Origin: JBJXFE01 sp046153875
Lineage (GTDB): Bacteria > Planctomycetota > Phycisphaerae > Phycisphaerales > UBA1924
Direction of reading: 5' to 3'
Length of the DNA: 64,000 nucleotides
Assembly: GCA_046153875.1 (NCBI GenBank)
Contig: JBJXFE010000041.1
Location: forward strand, 62,001-126,000
Below the pieces are notes generated by a model. That model was not told where the DNA came from. It ran no database searches and saw only the letters and a list, made by a program, of their open reading frames with translations. Every line of letters begins with the position of its first letter. Position 1 is the first letter of the stretch. Below are positions 19,450-29,143 of the stretch, piece after piece. The position numbers were made by a program, and so were the translations under genes.

Positions 19450-20232
19450 TCACGTGCCCCGCCGGTTCCCGAACAGCTCGATATGCAGCCGCTGGCAATA
19501 CCGCCACCCCCGCCGGAGGCACTCGGCCGCGATCCATGCCCGACGTTCCGCGGTGGGCGGCGTCACGCCTTCGGGCATGAGCATCACGTCGGACGGCGAC
19601 CAGCCGCGCAGGCGGCCCAGCAGCGCGTCGATCTCTTCGAGGTCGCCCGGGCACTGCACGACGAACTTGAGCTGGCGCTCGGTGTGCGCGTCGATCAGGC
19701 GCTGGAGCGCGTCGAGGTTGATCCGCCGCGATTCGTGGCGCGCCGCGCACGCCCCCGACGGGTCGCGCGGGTCGTCCACCGCGGGCGTCGAGTTGGAGAG
19801 TTTGGGGCTGATGCTCATCAGGTCGCACGCGAGGGGGGGGCAAGGGCGGAAGACCGTCCCCGCGGTCTCGATCGTGACGTGAAACCCCGCAGCCCGCAGC
19901 CCGGCCGAGAGCGGGTCGATCGCGGCGAAGATCATCGGTTCGCCCCCTGTGAGCACCGCGTGGCGCACGCCGCTCGCCCCCGCCTCGGACAGGATCGCGT
20001 CGATCGTCCGCGGTGCGCCCTCCGGGGCCCAGCTCGCGTACGGCGTGTCGCACCACGTACACCGCAGGTTGCACCCGCTGACGCGCACGAAGAACGACGG
20101 CACGCCCGTGAGCTTCCCCTCACCCTGGATCGAGGTGAACGCCTCCGCGACGGGGAGGCTCGCGCCGGGGAGGTCGGATCCTCGAACCGACCCTTCGACC
20201 ACGGTCAGCGGCCTGGGCGCGCGATGTGTCAC
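19450..20232 (-). CDS. queE: 7-carboxy-7-deazaguanine synthase
   Basis: 260 aa, radical SAM enzyme converting 6-carboxytetrahydropterin to 7-carboxy-7-deazaguanine in queuosine/preQ0 synthesis. The cluster-binding motif is VSGCNLRCTWCDTPY (CxxxCxxC), preceded by the family hallmark FTSIQGEGKLTG. A GGEPM motif for SAM binding is also present. The GTG start overlaps the queC stop by four bases, indicating translational coupling. queD and queF are absent here. The final residues are Arg-rich. The next gene downstream (htrA) appears to have its own promoter. Confidence 0.93.
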   Translation of the reverse strand: MTHRAPRPLTVVEGSVRGSDLPGASLPVAEAFTSIQGEGKLTGVPSFFVRVSGCNLRCTWCDTPYASWAPEGAPRTIDAILSEAGASGVRHAVLTGGEPMIFAAIDPLSAGLRAAGFHVTIETAGTVFRPCPPLACDLMSISPKLSNSTPAVDDPRDPSGACAARHESRRINLDALQRLIDAHTERQLKFVVQCPGDLEEIDALLGRLRGWSPSDVMLMPEGVTPPTAERRAWIAAECLRRGWRYCQRLHIELFGNRRGT

Positions 20233-21002
20233 GGTGTGCGCGCCCCGGCCGACCGGCGTCGCGGCGCGGCCGGCTCCGACGGCCGAACAACGCCGTACCG
20301 AGTTGGATCAGGCACTCCCGCCTCCTCGAACCCGCGCCGCCGGATGAGGCAACTGTCGCAGCGCCCGCACGCGGCTCCGTCTGAGTCAGGGTCGTAGCAC
20401 GAGTGCGTGAGCGAGAAGTCCACGCCGAGCGACGCGCCGAGCCGGATGATCTCGGCCTTGCTCATGCGTGCGAGGGGGGCGTCGATCCTGATCCGATCAC
20501 CCTCGGCCCCGGCCTTCGTGCCCAGCGACAGCGCCCGTTCCATCGCGGCGATGAACTCGGGCCGGCAGTCCGGGTACCCCGAGTAGTCCACGGCGTTGAC
20601 CCCGATCACGATCGTGTCCGCCCCGACGACCTCGGCGTACCCGGCCGCGAGGGAGAGGAAGACCGTGTTCCGCGCGGGGACATACGTCACGGGGACTTCG
20701 CTCGTCCGCGGTCCCCTATCCCCGGGGCCCTGTTCCCTGTCCTTGGGCACGTCGATGTCGGCGGTCAGGGCCGACCCGCCGATCGCCCGAAGGTCGAGCG
20801 TGATCACGCGATGCTCAACCGCGCCGAGAGAGCGCGCCACGCGCCGGGCGGCCTCCAGTTCCACGCGGTGCCGCTGGCCATAGTCCACCGTCAGGGCGTA
20901 GCAGACACGCCCGTCGCGCCGGGCCGCCGCGAGGGCTACGGTGCTATCCAGCCCGCCCGAGAGCAGGACAACCGCGGGAGACGATGGCGGGATACCGGGC
21001 AC
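20229..21002 (-). CDS. queC: 7-cyano-7-deazaguanine synthase
   Basis: 257 aa, ATP-dependent ligase forming preQ0 from 7-carboxy-7-deazaguanine and ammonia, the step after QueE. The PP-loop is VLLSGGLDSTVAL at about 12-24. The zinc site cysteines are in HSCYDPD and CGRCDSC near the C-terminus, and YVPARNTVFLSLA is conserved. A GTG start is chosen because it places the PP-loop at the usual distance. Between the conserved TADIDVP and VPVTYVPARN lies a short extra stretch (DREQGPGDRG...) encoded by a degenerate heptamer repeat (20711-20746). The tail after the zinc site is Pro/Arg-rich. Confidence 0.93.
   Translation of the reverse strand: MPGIPPSSPAVVLLSGGLDSTVALAAARRDGRVCYALTVDYGQRHRVELEAARRVARSLGAVEHRVITLDLRAIGGSALTADIDVPKDREQGPGDRGPRTSEVPVTYVPARNTVFLSLAAGYAEVVGADTIVIGVNAVDYSGYPDCRPEFIAAMERALSLGTKAGAEGDRIRIDAPLARMSKAEIIRLGASLGVDFSLTHSCYDPDSDGAACGRCDSCLIRRRGFEEAGVPDPTRYGVVRPSEPAAPRRRSAGARTP
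20711..20746 (+). repeat. Degenerate GGGGACA-type heptamer repeat inside queC
   Basis: On the coding strand this reads as imperfect copies of a GGGGACA/GGGAACA heptamer. It encodes the non-conserved insert around DREQGPGDRGPRT in QueC. The same heptamer occurs at 22052-22071 in trmB and 45458-45486 upstream of the GH57 gene. Confidence 0.6.
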
Positions 21003-21062
21003 GCCGTATCTTTGGCGACGCGAACCCGCGCGGGACGGCGCGAGGCCGGGCCGTCCGCCGCG

Positions 21063-21068
21063 TACCCT
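21063..21068 (+). promoter_or_regulatory. TACCCT -10-like element, spacer 7 nt to ATG
   Basis: TACCCT precedes the tandem ATGATG at 21076 by seven bases. It predicts a leaderless or nearly leaderless mRNA for the zinc-ribbon membrane protein. Confidence 0.45.
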
Positions 21069-21075
21069 TCCCCCG

Positions 21076-21861
21076 ATGATGATCGTCGCGGGGCACAAGA
21101 CATCACGCAAAGCGATGGGTCTGGCCGCGGATTTCTGCCCGATCTGCCGGGACTTCCGGGCCTTCCACGTCACCGAGATCCGCAAGGTCGCGCACCTCTA
21201 CTGGGTCCCCGTCGGCCGCGGCACGACGCAGGTCCGCGAGATTCAGTGCCGATCGTGCGCGAGCGTGATGGCCACGACCGACCGCGGGTACCCCGCGTAC
21301 GCGCGGACGTTCGTCGCCGACGTCGTCGAGCTCGCCCGCGAGACGAACCCCGACATCATGTCGCTCAACCGCCCGCGGCTGGAGCTCGAGGACCGGCTCG
21401 CCGAGGGGAAGCTCGCGCGGGCGGACCGGGAGGTCCTGATCGCCGAGCCCTTCCTCGTGCTGAACTACATGGTCCACAAGAAATGGGGGTCGCGCGGGTC
21501 AATGCCCGCGATGGCGGCGATCGCCGTCGTCGCCGCGCTCTTCCTGGTCCCGGCCGCGCTCGTCGCATGGGTCTCCAATCACGGGCGGACCGACGCCGCC
21601 GCGATCCTCAGCGTGCTGGCGGGCCTGGCGGTGTTGACGGCCGTGGTCAGCTTCATCAAAGGCTCCGGGAAGTGGATCCGCCGCCACATCCATCCCCGGC
21701 TCATCGCGGCCCTCCTGCCGCTCGACCCCACGCCCGAGGAGATCGCGCGGGTTCTCGAAGAAACGCGCCGGGGGAAGTACACCATCGGGCGGCGCGTCAG
21801 GCCCGCCGAGCTCTCCGCGGACCTTGCGCGGGCTCGCTCCACGCCCGGACGCCGAGGCTGA
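21076..21861 (+). CDS. Zinc-ribbon membrane protein of unknown function
   Basis: 261 aa, no recognised family. The N-terminal part holds two cysteine pairs (CPICRDF near 21-24 and CRSCAS near 60-63), likely one zinc ribbon. A hydrophilic helical region follows, then two adjacent hydrophobic helices (about 140-160 and 170-190) and a basic tail. The ribbon-plus-membrane layout is reminiscent of the pair at 12016-12949, but sequences are not obviously related. It begins at tandem ATGs with TACCCT 7 nt upstream and is divergent from queC, whose GTG lies 73 bp away. The stop is 36 bp before the convergent trmB stop. Confidence 0.75.
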   Translation: MMIVAGHKTSRKAMGLAADFCPICRDFRAFHVTEIRKVAHLYWVPVGRGTTQVREIQCRSCASVMATTDRGYPAYARTFVADVVELARETNPDIMSLNRPRLELEDRLAEGKLARADREVLIAEPFLVLNYMVHKKWGSRGSMPAMAAIAVVAALFLVPAALVAWVSNHGRTDAAAILSVLAGLAVLTAVVSFIKGSGKWIRRHIHPRLIAALLPLDPTPEEIARVLEETRRGKYTIGRRVRPAELSADLARARSTPGRRG

Positions 21862-21897
21862 TGAGGCTCGTCGACCGGCACACGATCCGGGCGCGGC

Positions 21898-22596
21898 TCA
21901 CATTCCGATCGCCGGCTTGCGCAGCACCGCCGCGTGGAACGGCCGCCCCTCGCGCCGGTACTTGCGCTCGAAGTTGCTGCCCACCAGTTCGCCGTCGCGT
22001 GCGGAATCCGGGCGCTCGAACGGCAGCCGCTCGAACCGGACACCCTCCGCCGTCCCCTGTCCCCTGTCGCCCGTCCGCTTCTCGAACCTCTCCTCCATCC
22101 ACGCCCAGTACTCATCGTGGTCGGTCACGATGCGCAGCTCCCCGCCCGGCGCGAGCACGCGCCACGCCTCACGCAGGAACGCGTCGCTGACCATGCGGCG
22201 CTTGTGGTGCCGCGTCTTGGGCCACGGGTCGGGGAAGTACAGGTGCAGCACGCGCGCGACCCCGTCCGCGCAGCGCCACCGCAGGAACTCGCCCGCGTCG
22301 GCGTTGATCAGCCGCACGTTCGTCAGCCCGGCACGCCGGCACCGGTCGGCCGCGTATTCGTAGAACTCGCCGGCCCACTCGAACCCGAGGTAGTTCGTCG
22401 CGGGCTCGATCGCCGCCTGCTGGACGAGGAACGTGCCCTTGCCGGACCCGATCTCGATCTCCAGGGGGCGGGCCGGGTCCGGGAACCACGACCGCGGGTC
22501 GAGGCGTGCCGCGCGCGGGTCGTCCGGCAGCGGCGGGAGTTCGACGCCCACGCCGGCCGGGTCCAGTTCGCGTTTTCGCCGCAGGCCGAAGGACAT
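21898..22596 (-). CDS. trmB: tRNA (guanine-N7-)-methyltransferase
   Basis: 232 aa. Methylates G46 of tRNAs using SAM. Hallmarks are the SAM motif EIEIGSGKGTFL (about 45-57), GFEWAGEF, NADAGEFL, and the family signature LYFPDPWPKTRHHKRRMV. The ATG at 22596 has TACCCT 7 nt upstream; a much longer open frame continuing to 24447 is antisense to prkA and rejected. A GDRGQGT heptapeptide, produced by the perfect heptamer repeat at 22052-22071, interrupts the C-terminal region between ERFEKRT and AEGVRFERL. It ends with the conserved substrate-binding region GSNFERKYRREG. Confidence 0.93.
   Translation of the reverse strand: MSFGLRRKRELDPAGVGVELPPLPDDPRAARLDPRSWFPDPARPLEIEIGSGKGTFLVQQAAIEPATNYLGFEWAGEFYEYAADRCRRAGLTNVRLINADAGEFLRWRCADGVARVLHLYFPDPWPKTRHHKRRMVSDAFLREAWRVLAPGGELRIVTDHDEYWAWMEERFEKRTGDRGQGTAEGVRFERLPFERPDSARDGELVGSNFERKYRREGRPFHAAVLRKPAIGM
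22052..22071 (+). repeat. GGGGACA heptamer repeat inside trmB
   Basis: On the coding strand almost three copies of GGGGACA run in tandem, encoding GDRGQGT. Three heptamers are 21 nt, so the insertion keeps frame. The insert lies in a loop region between conserved blocks of TrmB. Confidence 0.65.
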
Positions 22597-22603
22597 CGGG
22601 CGA

Positions 22604-22609
22604 AGGGTA
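22604..22609 (-). promoter_or_regulatory. TACCCT -10-like element, trmB, spacer 7 nt to ATG
   Basis: Minus-strand TACCCT followed by seven bases and the trmB ATG. No Shine-Dalgarno is present. Confidence 0.45.
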
Positions 22610-22878
22610 GGAACACGCCCCCGCCGCCCGGCCCCGGACTCCGGCAACCATCGCCCCGATTGTCGATCCGACCGGTCGTCCCGGACGTATAACCCGATGG
22701 AGCCCGGCTCCGGTCCGTTGTGTCGGCCCGAGGAACAGCCGATATCACCACGTTCGACCGCCCCCGAGCGCGTCACAGCCCTCGCGGGCGCTTCAGGGAT
22801 GAACAGGGTCGCCTCGGCGACCGGTCGCGTGATTTCGCCGGGCGCGCACGACGCGCGCCCGGGGGGAGGGCCCGGAAG

Positions 22879-25026
<2,148 letters not shown>

Positions 25027-25047
25027 ACGGCCTCCGCGGCTGCGACC

Positions 25048-25053
25048 TAGAGT
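25048..25053 (+). promoter_or_regulatory. TAGAGT -10-like element, spacer 6 nt to ATG
   Basis: TAGAGT followed by six bases and the ATG at 25060. It supports both the existence of the small gene and a leaderless transcript covering it and the next gene. Confidence 0.45.
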
Positions 25054-25059
25054 TGTTTC

Positions 25060-25293
25060 ATGGTCAGCCGCGCGGATACCACGACGCAGGGCCGGGTGGT
25101 CCGGGCCGAGTGGCTCGCCGAGTTTGAGGCGGCGGCGCTCCGGCCCCTTGAGCAGCGACTGCGCTACGCGTTCATCAAGACCTACAAGCCCGTGCTGGAC
25201 GACGCTCGGTACCGCTCGTTCGAACGCATGACCGACTACCGGGAGTGGTGTGCGCGCGAACTCCCTTCGTGGCTCGGGTATGCCCGCGTTTGA
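25060..25293 (+). CDS. Small protein of unknown function coupled to a nucleotidyltransferase
   Basis: 77 aa, charged and helical (AEWLAEFEAAALRPLEQRLR near 17-36), with an aromatic C-terminus ending SWLGYARV. No family recognised. It is considered real because a TAGAGT hexamer sits 6 nt before the ATG and because its last 14 bases overlap the start of the next gene. The two-gene layout, small first gene and nucleotidyltransferase-fold second gene, resembles some toxin-antitoxin pairs, but I cannot assign either role. Confidence 0.6.
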   Translation: MVSRADTTTQGRVVRAEWLAEFEAAALRPLEQRLRYAFIKTYKPVLDDARYRSFERMTDYREWCARELPSWLGYARV

Positions 25294-25753
25294 CTACAGG
25301 CAGGCGCAGGAGGTCCGTGACGCATTCGCGCGACACGAGGTCCGCTACCTGTTCATCGGAAAGTCCGGCGCCATCCTGCTCGGGTTCCCCGACACCACGC
25401 AGGACGCGGACCTCTTCCTCGAAAAATCTGCCGGCAACGGCCGGGCGGCCGTCGGGGCGATACGCGACCTCGGCTTCGCGATCACCGCCGAGCAGGCCGC
25501 GGACATCGAGCGGGGCAAGGACTTCGTGCAACTGAAGAACGGCCCGTTCGATCTCGATCTGGTGTTTGCGCCCGACGGCATCGAGCGGTTCGCGGACGCG
25601 TGGGCGCGCCGGGTCGACGTTGAGGGCTTTCCCGTCTGCCACATCGACGACATCATCGGGAGCAAGGAAGCCGCGGGGCGGGTCAAGGACATGGAGTCGC
25701 TGCCCCGCTTGAGGGCGTTCCGCGACTACTGGGTCGCGCGGAATCCCCGCTGA
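25280..25753 (+). CDS. Nucleotidyltransferase-fold protein
   Basis: 157 aa. The sequence YLFIGKSGAILLGFPDTTQDADLF at about 23-46 matches the nucleotidyltransferase fold used by antitoxin/toxin-associated and DUF6036-like proteins: a GK/GS-like turn, then a TxDxD-type metal motif (TTQDADLF). A second acidic strand DLDLVF follows at about 90-95. The ATG at 25280 overlaps the preceding small gene by 14 bp. An in-frame start at 25250 is possible. Enzymatic activity (AMP or NMP transfer) is inferred from the fold only. Confidence 0.72.
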   Translation: MPAFDYRQAQEVRDAFARHEVRYLFIGKSGAILLGFPDTTQDADLFLEKSAGNGRAAVGAIRDLGFAITAEQAADIERGKDFVQLKNGPFDLDLVFAPDGIERFADAWARRVDVEGFPVCHIDDIIGSKEAAGRVKDMESLPRLRAFRDYWVARNPR

Positions 25754-25817
25754 CACCCCGGCCTCGCGCCTCTCGAAACTCGCGTCGTTCCCGCGGAAGC
25801 GCGCGCCCGGGCCGGGT

Positions 25818-27191
25818 TCACTGTTCCTTCCAGGCCTCCCACTCGTGCGGCTCACGCGCGGACGTGATCGCCTCCAGCAGCCGCGCGTCGCCCGACGACG
25901 AGCTCATCCGGTCCGTCACGGTGTCGGTCACGTCCAGGTCAGGGACGTACGTGAACGCGATCCCGCCGTCGCCCGTGTGACGGACCTCGTGGATTGTCGA
26001 GGTGTAGACGGTGTTCGCGCCGAAGCGGGCGTTGACCGTGTCCATCGCGCGTGAGAGGTTCTCGCGCGTGCGCTCGCCGTCGAACAGGGGCGGGCTCAGG
26101 CTCTCCGGCGCCACCAACTCGTGCAGGGTGACGCCCACCTGCACGGGCACACCCGCGGGTCGGGCCGACCACAGGCGGCCCAGCGCCTCGAGCATCGTCG
26201 GCGTGTCCGCGCAGCACGGGCCGAGCGGCGCCACGGCGTTCCACGATCCGCGGCCCCATCCGGGACCGGGTGCGCCCTGCGCGAAGCGGGAGTCGTCGCG
26301 GAACCGGATCGAGAGCGTGAGCCGCCGCGCGGCAGAGTGGACGTGGCGCAGCCGCGCCGCGGCCTTGTGCAGCAGCCGTAACGCCACGGCCCGTGCGCCC
26401 TCGTCGGTCCGGAACTTCGGCGGCAGAACGTGCTGATGACCCAGGCTCCGACGCACGGTGGGCCGCTCGGCGGTCTGCTCGCCGCGCAGCCAGCTCCAGA
26501 ATCGGCGGCCCACGATCCCGCCCCACAGGTGATCCATTTCCATCTCGGAGAACGCGCAGAGCTGCCGCACGCTGGTGACGCCCGCGCCCGCGAGGCGAGC
26601 GGACATCCGCGGGCCGATCCCGGGCAGGTCGATCGGCTCCAGGTCGAAGAGCCGGTCGGGGAGTTCGTGCTTCTCAATGATCACCAGCCCGTCGGGCTTC
26701 TGCATGTCCGTGGCCACCTTGGCCAGGAAGCGGTTGGGCGCGATGCCGATTGAGCAGCGCATGCACCCGCCCACGTTCTCGCAGATCGATCGTTTGATCC
26801 GCCGGGCCAGGTCGGCCGCGCGGGTGGGGTCGCGCTCGGTGCGGTCGAGGCGGCACGAGACTTCGTCGATCGAATGGATCGCGCCGACCGGGATGCACCG
26901 GTCGATGGCGGCCAGGAGCCTGTGGTGCATCGTCACGTACGACCGCGGGCGCGCGGGGACGATCACGATCGCCGGGCAGAGCCGGCGCGCCTCGCCCACG
27001 CGCATCCCGGTCTTGACCCCGAACGCCTTGGCCTCGTAGCTCGCCGCGATGCAGCACCCGCTGTCGTGGGGGACCGGTGTGACCGCCACGGGCCGCTCGC
27101 GGAGCTCCGGGCGGAGTTGCTGCTCGACCGACGCGAAGTACGCGTTGAAGTCGATGAACAGCGACCGCAGCGAATGAGGGATCGCGCCCAT
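25818..27191 (-). CDS. Y-family DNA polymerase (DinB/UmuC-like)
   Basis: 457 aa translesion polymerase. Palm motifs are FIDFNAYFASVEQQ (first metal aspartate; DinB normally has DMDAFF) and HSIDEVSCRL (the catalytic DE). The finger region SYEAKAFGVKTGMRVGEA, the thumb SIGIAPNRFLAKVATDMQKP and a helix-hairpin-helix (LPGIGPRMSARL) follow. The C-terminal little-finger region is diverged. The FNAYF variant and length suggest a branch distinct from classical DinB. The ATG overlaps a short palindrome (27188-27203), and a TACCAT hexamer lies 8 nt upstream. No LexA box is evident. Confidence 0.85.
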   Translation of the reverse strand: MGAIPHSLRSLFIDFNAYFASVEQQLRPELRERPVAVTPVPHDSGCCIAASYEAKAFGVKTGMRVGEARRLCPAIVIVPARPRSYVTMHHRLLAAIDRCIPVGAIHSIDEVSCRLDRTERDPTRAADLARRIKRSICENVGGCMRCSIGIAPNRFLAKVATDMQKPDGLVIIEKHELPDRLFDLEPIDLPGIGPRMSARLAGAGVTSVRQLCAFSEMEMDHLWGGIVGRRFWSWLRGEQTAERPTVRRSLGHQHVLPPKFRTDEGARAVALRLLHKAAARLRHVHSAARRLTLSIRFRDDSRFAQGAPGPGWGRGSWNAVAPLGPCCADTPTMLEALGRLWSARPAGVPVQVGVTLHELVAPESLSPPLFDGERTRENLSRAMDTVNARFGANTVYTSTIHEVRHTGDGGIAFTYVPDLDVTDTVTDRMSSSSGDARLLEAITSAREPHEWEAWKEQ

Positions 27192-27203
27192 ACCGAAGTA
27201 TGG
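27188..27203. promoter_or_regulatory. Perfect palindrome spanning the Y-polymerase start codon
   Basis: Six-base arms CCATAC/GTATGG flank a four-base loop (TTCG in the mRNA sense). The start ATG lies inside the downstream arm and the TACCAT -10-like element overlaps the upstream arm. It could be an operator or a start-codon hairpin if the mRNA begins upstream. Confidence 0.35.
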
Positions 27204-27265
27204 TATCCGTCAGGGTCGTGCCCGAGCAACGTGCAGCAGAGGTGATCGCCACGTCCGCGAGCGGC

Positions 27266-28861
27266 TCAGCCCCTCGGCCCCGCCGCCCGCACCGCATCGG
27301 GCATCTCGAACTTCGCGTCGTTCTCGCGGAACAGCTTGGCCAGCTTCTTCGCCTGCGTGTCGTACGCCGCGCCGTCCTTCCACGTGTTCCGCGGCTGGAG
27401 CACCTCGGGCGGCACGCCGGGCACGGCCGCCGGGATCGGCAGCCCGAAGACCGGGTCGGGCGAGAACTTCGCCGCGTTGAGCGTGCCGTTGAGGATTGCC
27501 GTCACGAACGCCCGCGTGTACGCGAGCTTGAACCGCTGCCCGACGCCGTAGGCCCCGCCGGACCACCCGGTGTTCAGCAGCCACACGTTCGCCTTGTGTT
27601 GCTTGACCTTCTCGGCGAGCATCTTCGCGTACACGATCGGGGGGCGCGGCAGGAACACCCCGCCGAAGCACGGCGAGAAGTTCGGCTGCGGCTCCGTCAC
27701 GCCCGCCTCCGTCCCCGCGAGCTTCGACGTGTACCCGTTCATGAAGTAGTACATCGCCTGCTCGGGCGTCAGACGGCTCACCGGCGGGACGACGCCGTAG
27801 GCATCCGCGGTCAGGAAGATCACGTTCTTCGGGTGTCCCCCGACGGACGGGATCACCGCGCCGTCGATGAAATCCACCGGGTAGGTCACCCGGGTGTTCT
27901 CGGTCAGCTTGGCCGAGTCATAGTCCGGCACGCGCGACGGCGCGTCGATGACCGTGTTCTCCAGCACGGACCCGAAGCGGATCGCGTTCCAGATCTGCGG
28001 CTCGCCCTCCTTCGAGAGCTTGATGCACTTGGCGTAGCACCCGCCCTCGAAGTTGAACACGCCGCGGTCCGACCACCCGTGCTCGTCGTCGCCGATGAGG
28101 GCGCGGTCGGGGTCGGCCGAGAGCGTCGTCTTCCCCGTGCCCGAGAGCCCGAAGAACAGCGCCACGTTGGACGGGTCGTTCTTCGCGACATTCGCCGAGC
28201 AGTGCATCGGGAACACGCCGACTTCCGGCATGTCGTAGTTCATCGCGTAGAAGATGCTCTTCTTCATCTCCCCGGCATATTCGGTGCCGAGGATCACGAC
28301 GAGCCGGCGCGTCAGCGACTGCGCGATCAGCACCGGGCCTTTCACGCCCATCGCCTTGGCCTCGTCGGCGGTCAGGCGGCGGCGGCCGGCGTTCAGGATC
28401 GTCCAGTCGGCCTTGAAGGCCCCCGCGGCCGGCCCGGCGGCCTTCGTCCCCTGGCGGATGAACAGCGTCGACGCGAACAGCGCGTGCCACGCTTGCTCCG
28501 CCACGACGCGCACGCCCAGGCGGTGCTTCGGGTCCGCGCCCGCGTACCCGTCGAACCCGTAGACGCGCGGGCGCGAGTTCAGGTGCTCGACCGCCAGCTT
28601 CGTCGCCAGGTCGAACGCCGCGGCCGTCAGCGGCTGATTCACCTTCCCCCACCAGATCTTGTCGTGGATCGCGGGCGCATCCTCGAGGAACTTGTCATTG
28701 GGGGATCGGCCCGTGCGGTCGCCGGTCAGGCAGACCAGCGCCCCGTTGGAGGCCAACCGACCCTCGCCGCCCTGGATCGCCCGCTCGACGAGCTCGGCGG
28801 ACGGCAGGTTCACGTTCGCGCGGTTGGGGGAAAGATCCAGCGAAGACAGCCCGATCGTCAT
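27266..28861 (-). CDS. pckA: Phosphoenolpyruvate carboxykinase (ATP)
   Basis: 531 aa, typical length. Catalyses oxaloacetate plus ATP to phosphoenolpyruvate plus CO2, the gluconeogenic step. Hallmarks are the P-loop FGLSGTGKTTLSAD, the metal-binding DDEHGWSDRGVFNFEGGCYAKC region (second kinase motif), TGDRTGRSPNDKF near the N-terminus and the adenine-binding ENTRVTYPVDFI. The ATG at 28861 has GGAGAG upstream; a TAGGCT hexamer at 28896-28901 would give a leader of about 28 nt. The gene is monocistronic, divergent from tRNA-His. Confidence 0.95.
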   Translation of the reverse strand: MTIGLSSLDLSPNRANVNLPSAELVERAIQGGEGRLASNGALVCLTGDRTGRSPNDKFLEDAPAIHDKIWWGKVNQPLTAAAFDLATKLAVEHLNSRPRVYGFDGYAGADPKHRLGVRVVAEQAWHALFASTLFIRQGTKAAGPAAGAFKADWTILNAGRRRLTADEAKAMGVKGPVLIAQSLTRRLVVILGTEYAGEMKKSIFYAMNYDMPEVGVFPMHCSANVAKNDPSNVALFFGLSGTGKTTLSADPDRALIGDDEHGWSDRGVFNFEGGCYAKCIKLSKEGEPQIWNAIRFGSVLENTVIDAPSRVPDYDSAKLTENTRVTYPVDFIDGAVIPSVGGHPKNVIFLTADAYGVVPPVSRLTPEQAMYYFMNGYTSKLAGTEAGVTEPQPNFSPCFGGVFLPRPPIVYAKMLAEKVKQHKANVWLLNTGWSGGAYGVGQRFKLAYTRAFVTAILNGTLNAAKFSPDPVFGLPIPAAVPGVPPEVLQPRNTWKDGAAYDTQAKKLAKLFRENDAKFEMPDAVRAAGPRG

Positions 28862-28895
28862 GTCACGCTCTCCATGGCGGCTCTGGCGGGCCCCA

Positions 28896-28901
28896 AGCCT
28901 A
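28896..28901 (-). promoter_or_regulatory. TAGGCT -10-like element for pckA
   Basis: TAGGCT on the minus strand, 34 bases before the pckA ATG, with a GGAGAG Shine-Dalgarno in between. It contrasts with the leaderless arrangement seen at other genes. Confidence 0.35.
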
Positions 28902-29011
28902 GTCCGAGTCTCTCGCATCGGCCAGAAGCGGCCCGCGGCGTCACCGTCGGCGTTGCCCGGACGGATCGCGGGCCGTATCGTTGCCCCCGGGCCGCCTCGG
29001 CGGCCGGAGAT

Positions 29012-29085
29012 GGTGGTCATAGCTCAGTTGGTAGAGCACCGGGTTGTGGTCCCGGGGGTCGCGGGTTCGAGTCCCGTTGGCCACC
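29012..29085 (+). tRNA. tRNA-His (anticodon GTG)
   Basis: Complete cloverleaf. The extra G at position -1 (29012) pairs with discriminator C73 (29085), the identity element of tRNA-His. Acceptor GTGGTCA/TGGCCAC, D stem GCTC/GAGC, anticodon stem CCGGG/CCCGG with loop TTGTGGT, T stem GCGGG/CCCGT with loop TTCGAGT. The 3' CCA is not encoded. Confidence 0.97.
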
Positions 29086-29143
29086 CTTCACGCGGGATTT
29101 GGATCGACACGCCGGGCAGCCCGGCGCGATCGGGCGGCGGCGT

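Noticed and set aside
22686..22698. TATAAC followed by ATG upstream of prkA
   Set aside because: The ATG opens a frame that overlaps prkA without homology; the hexamer could still be a distant prkA promoter but I cannot support it.
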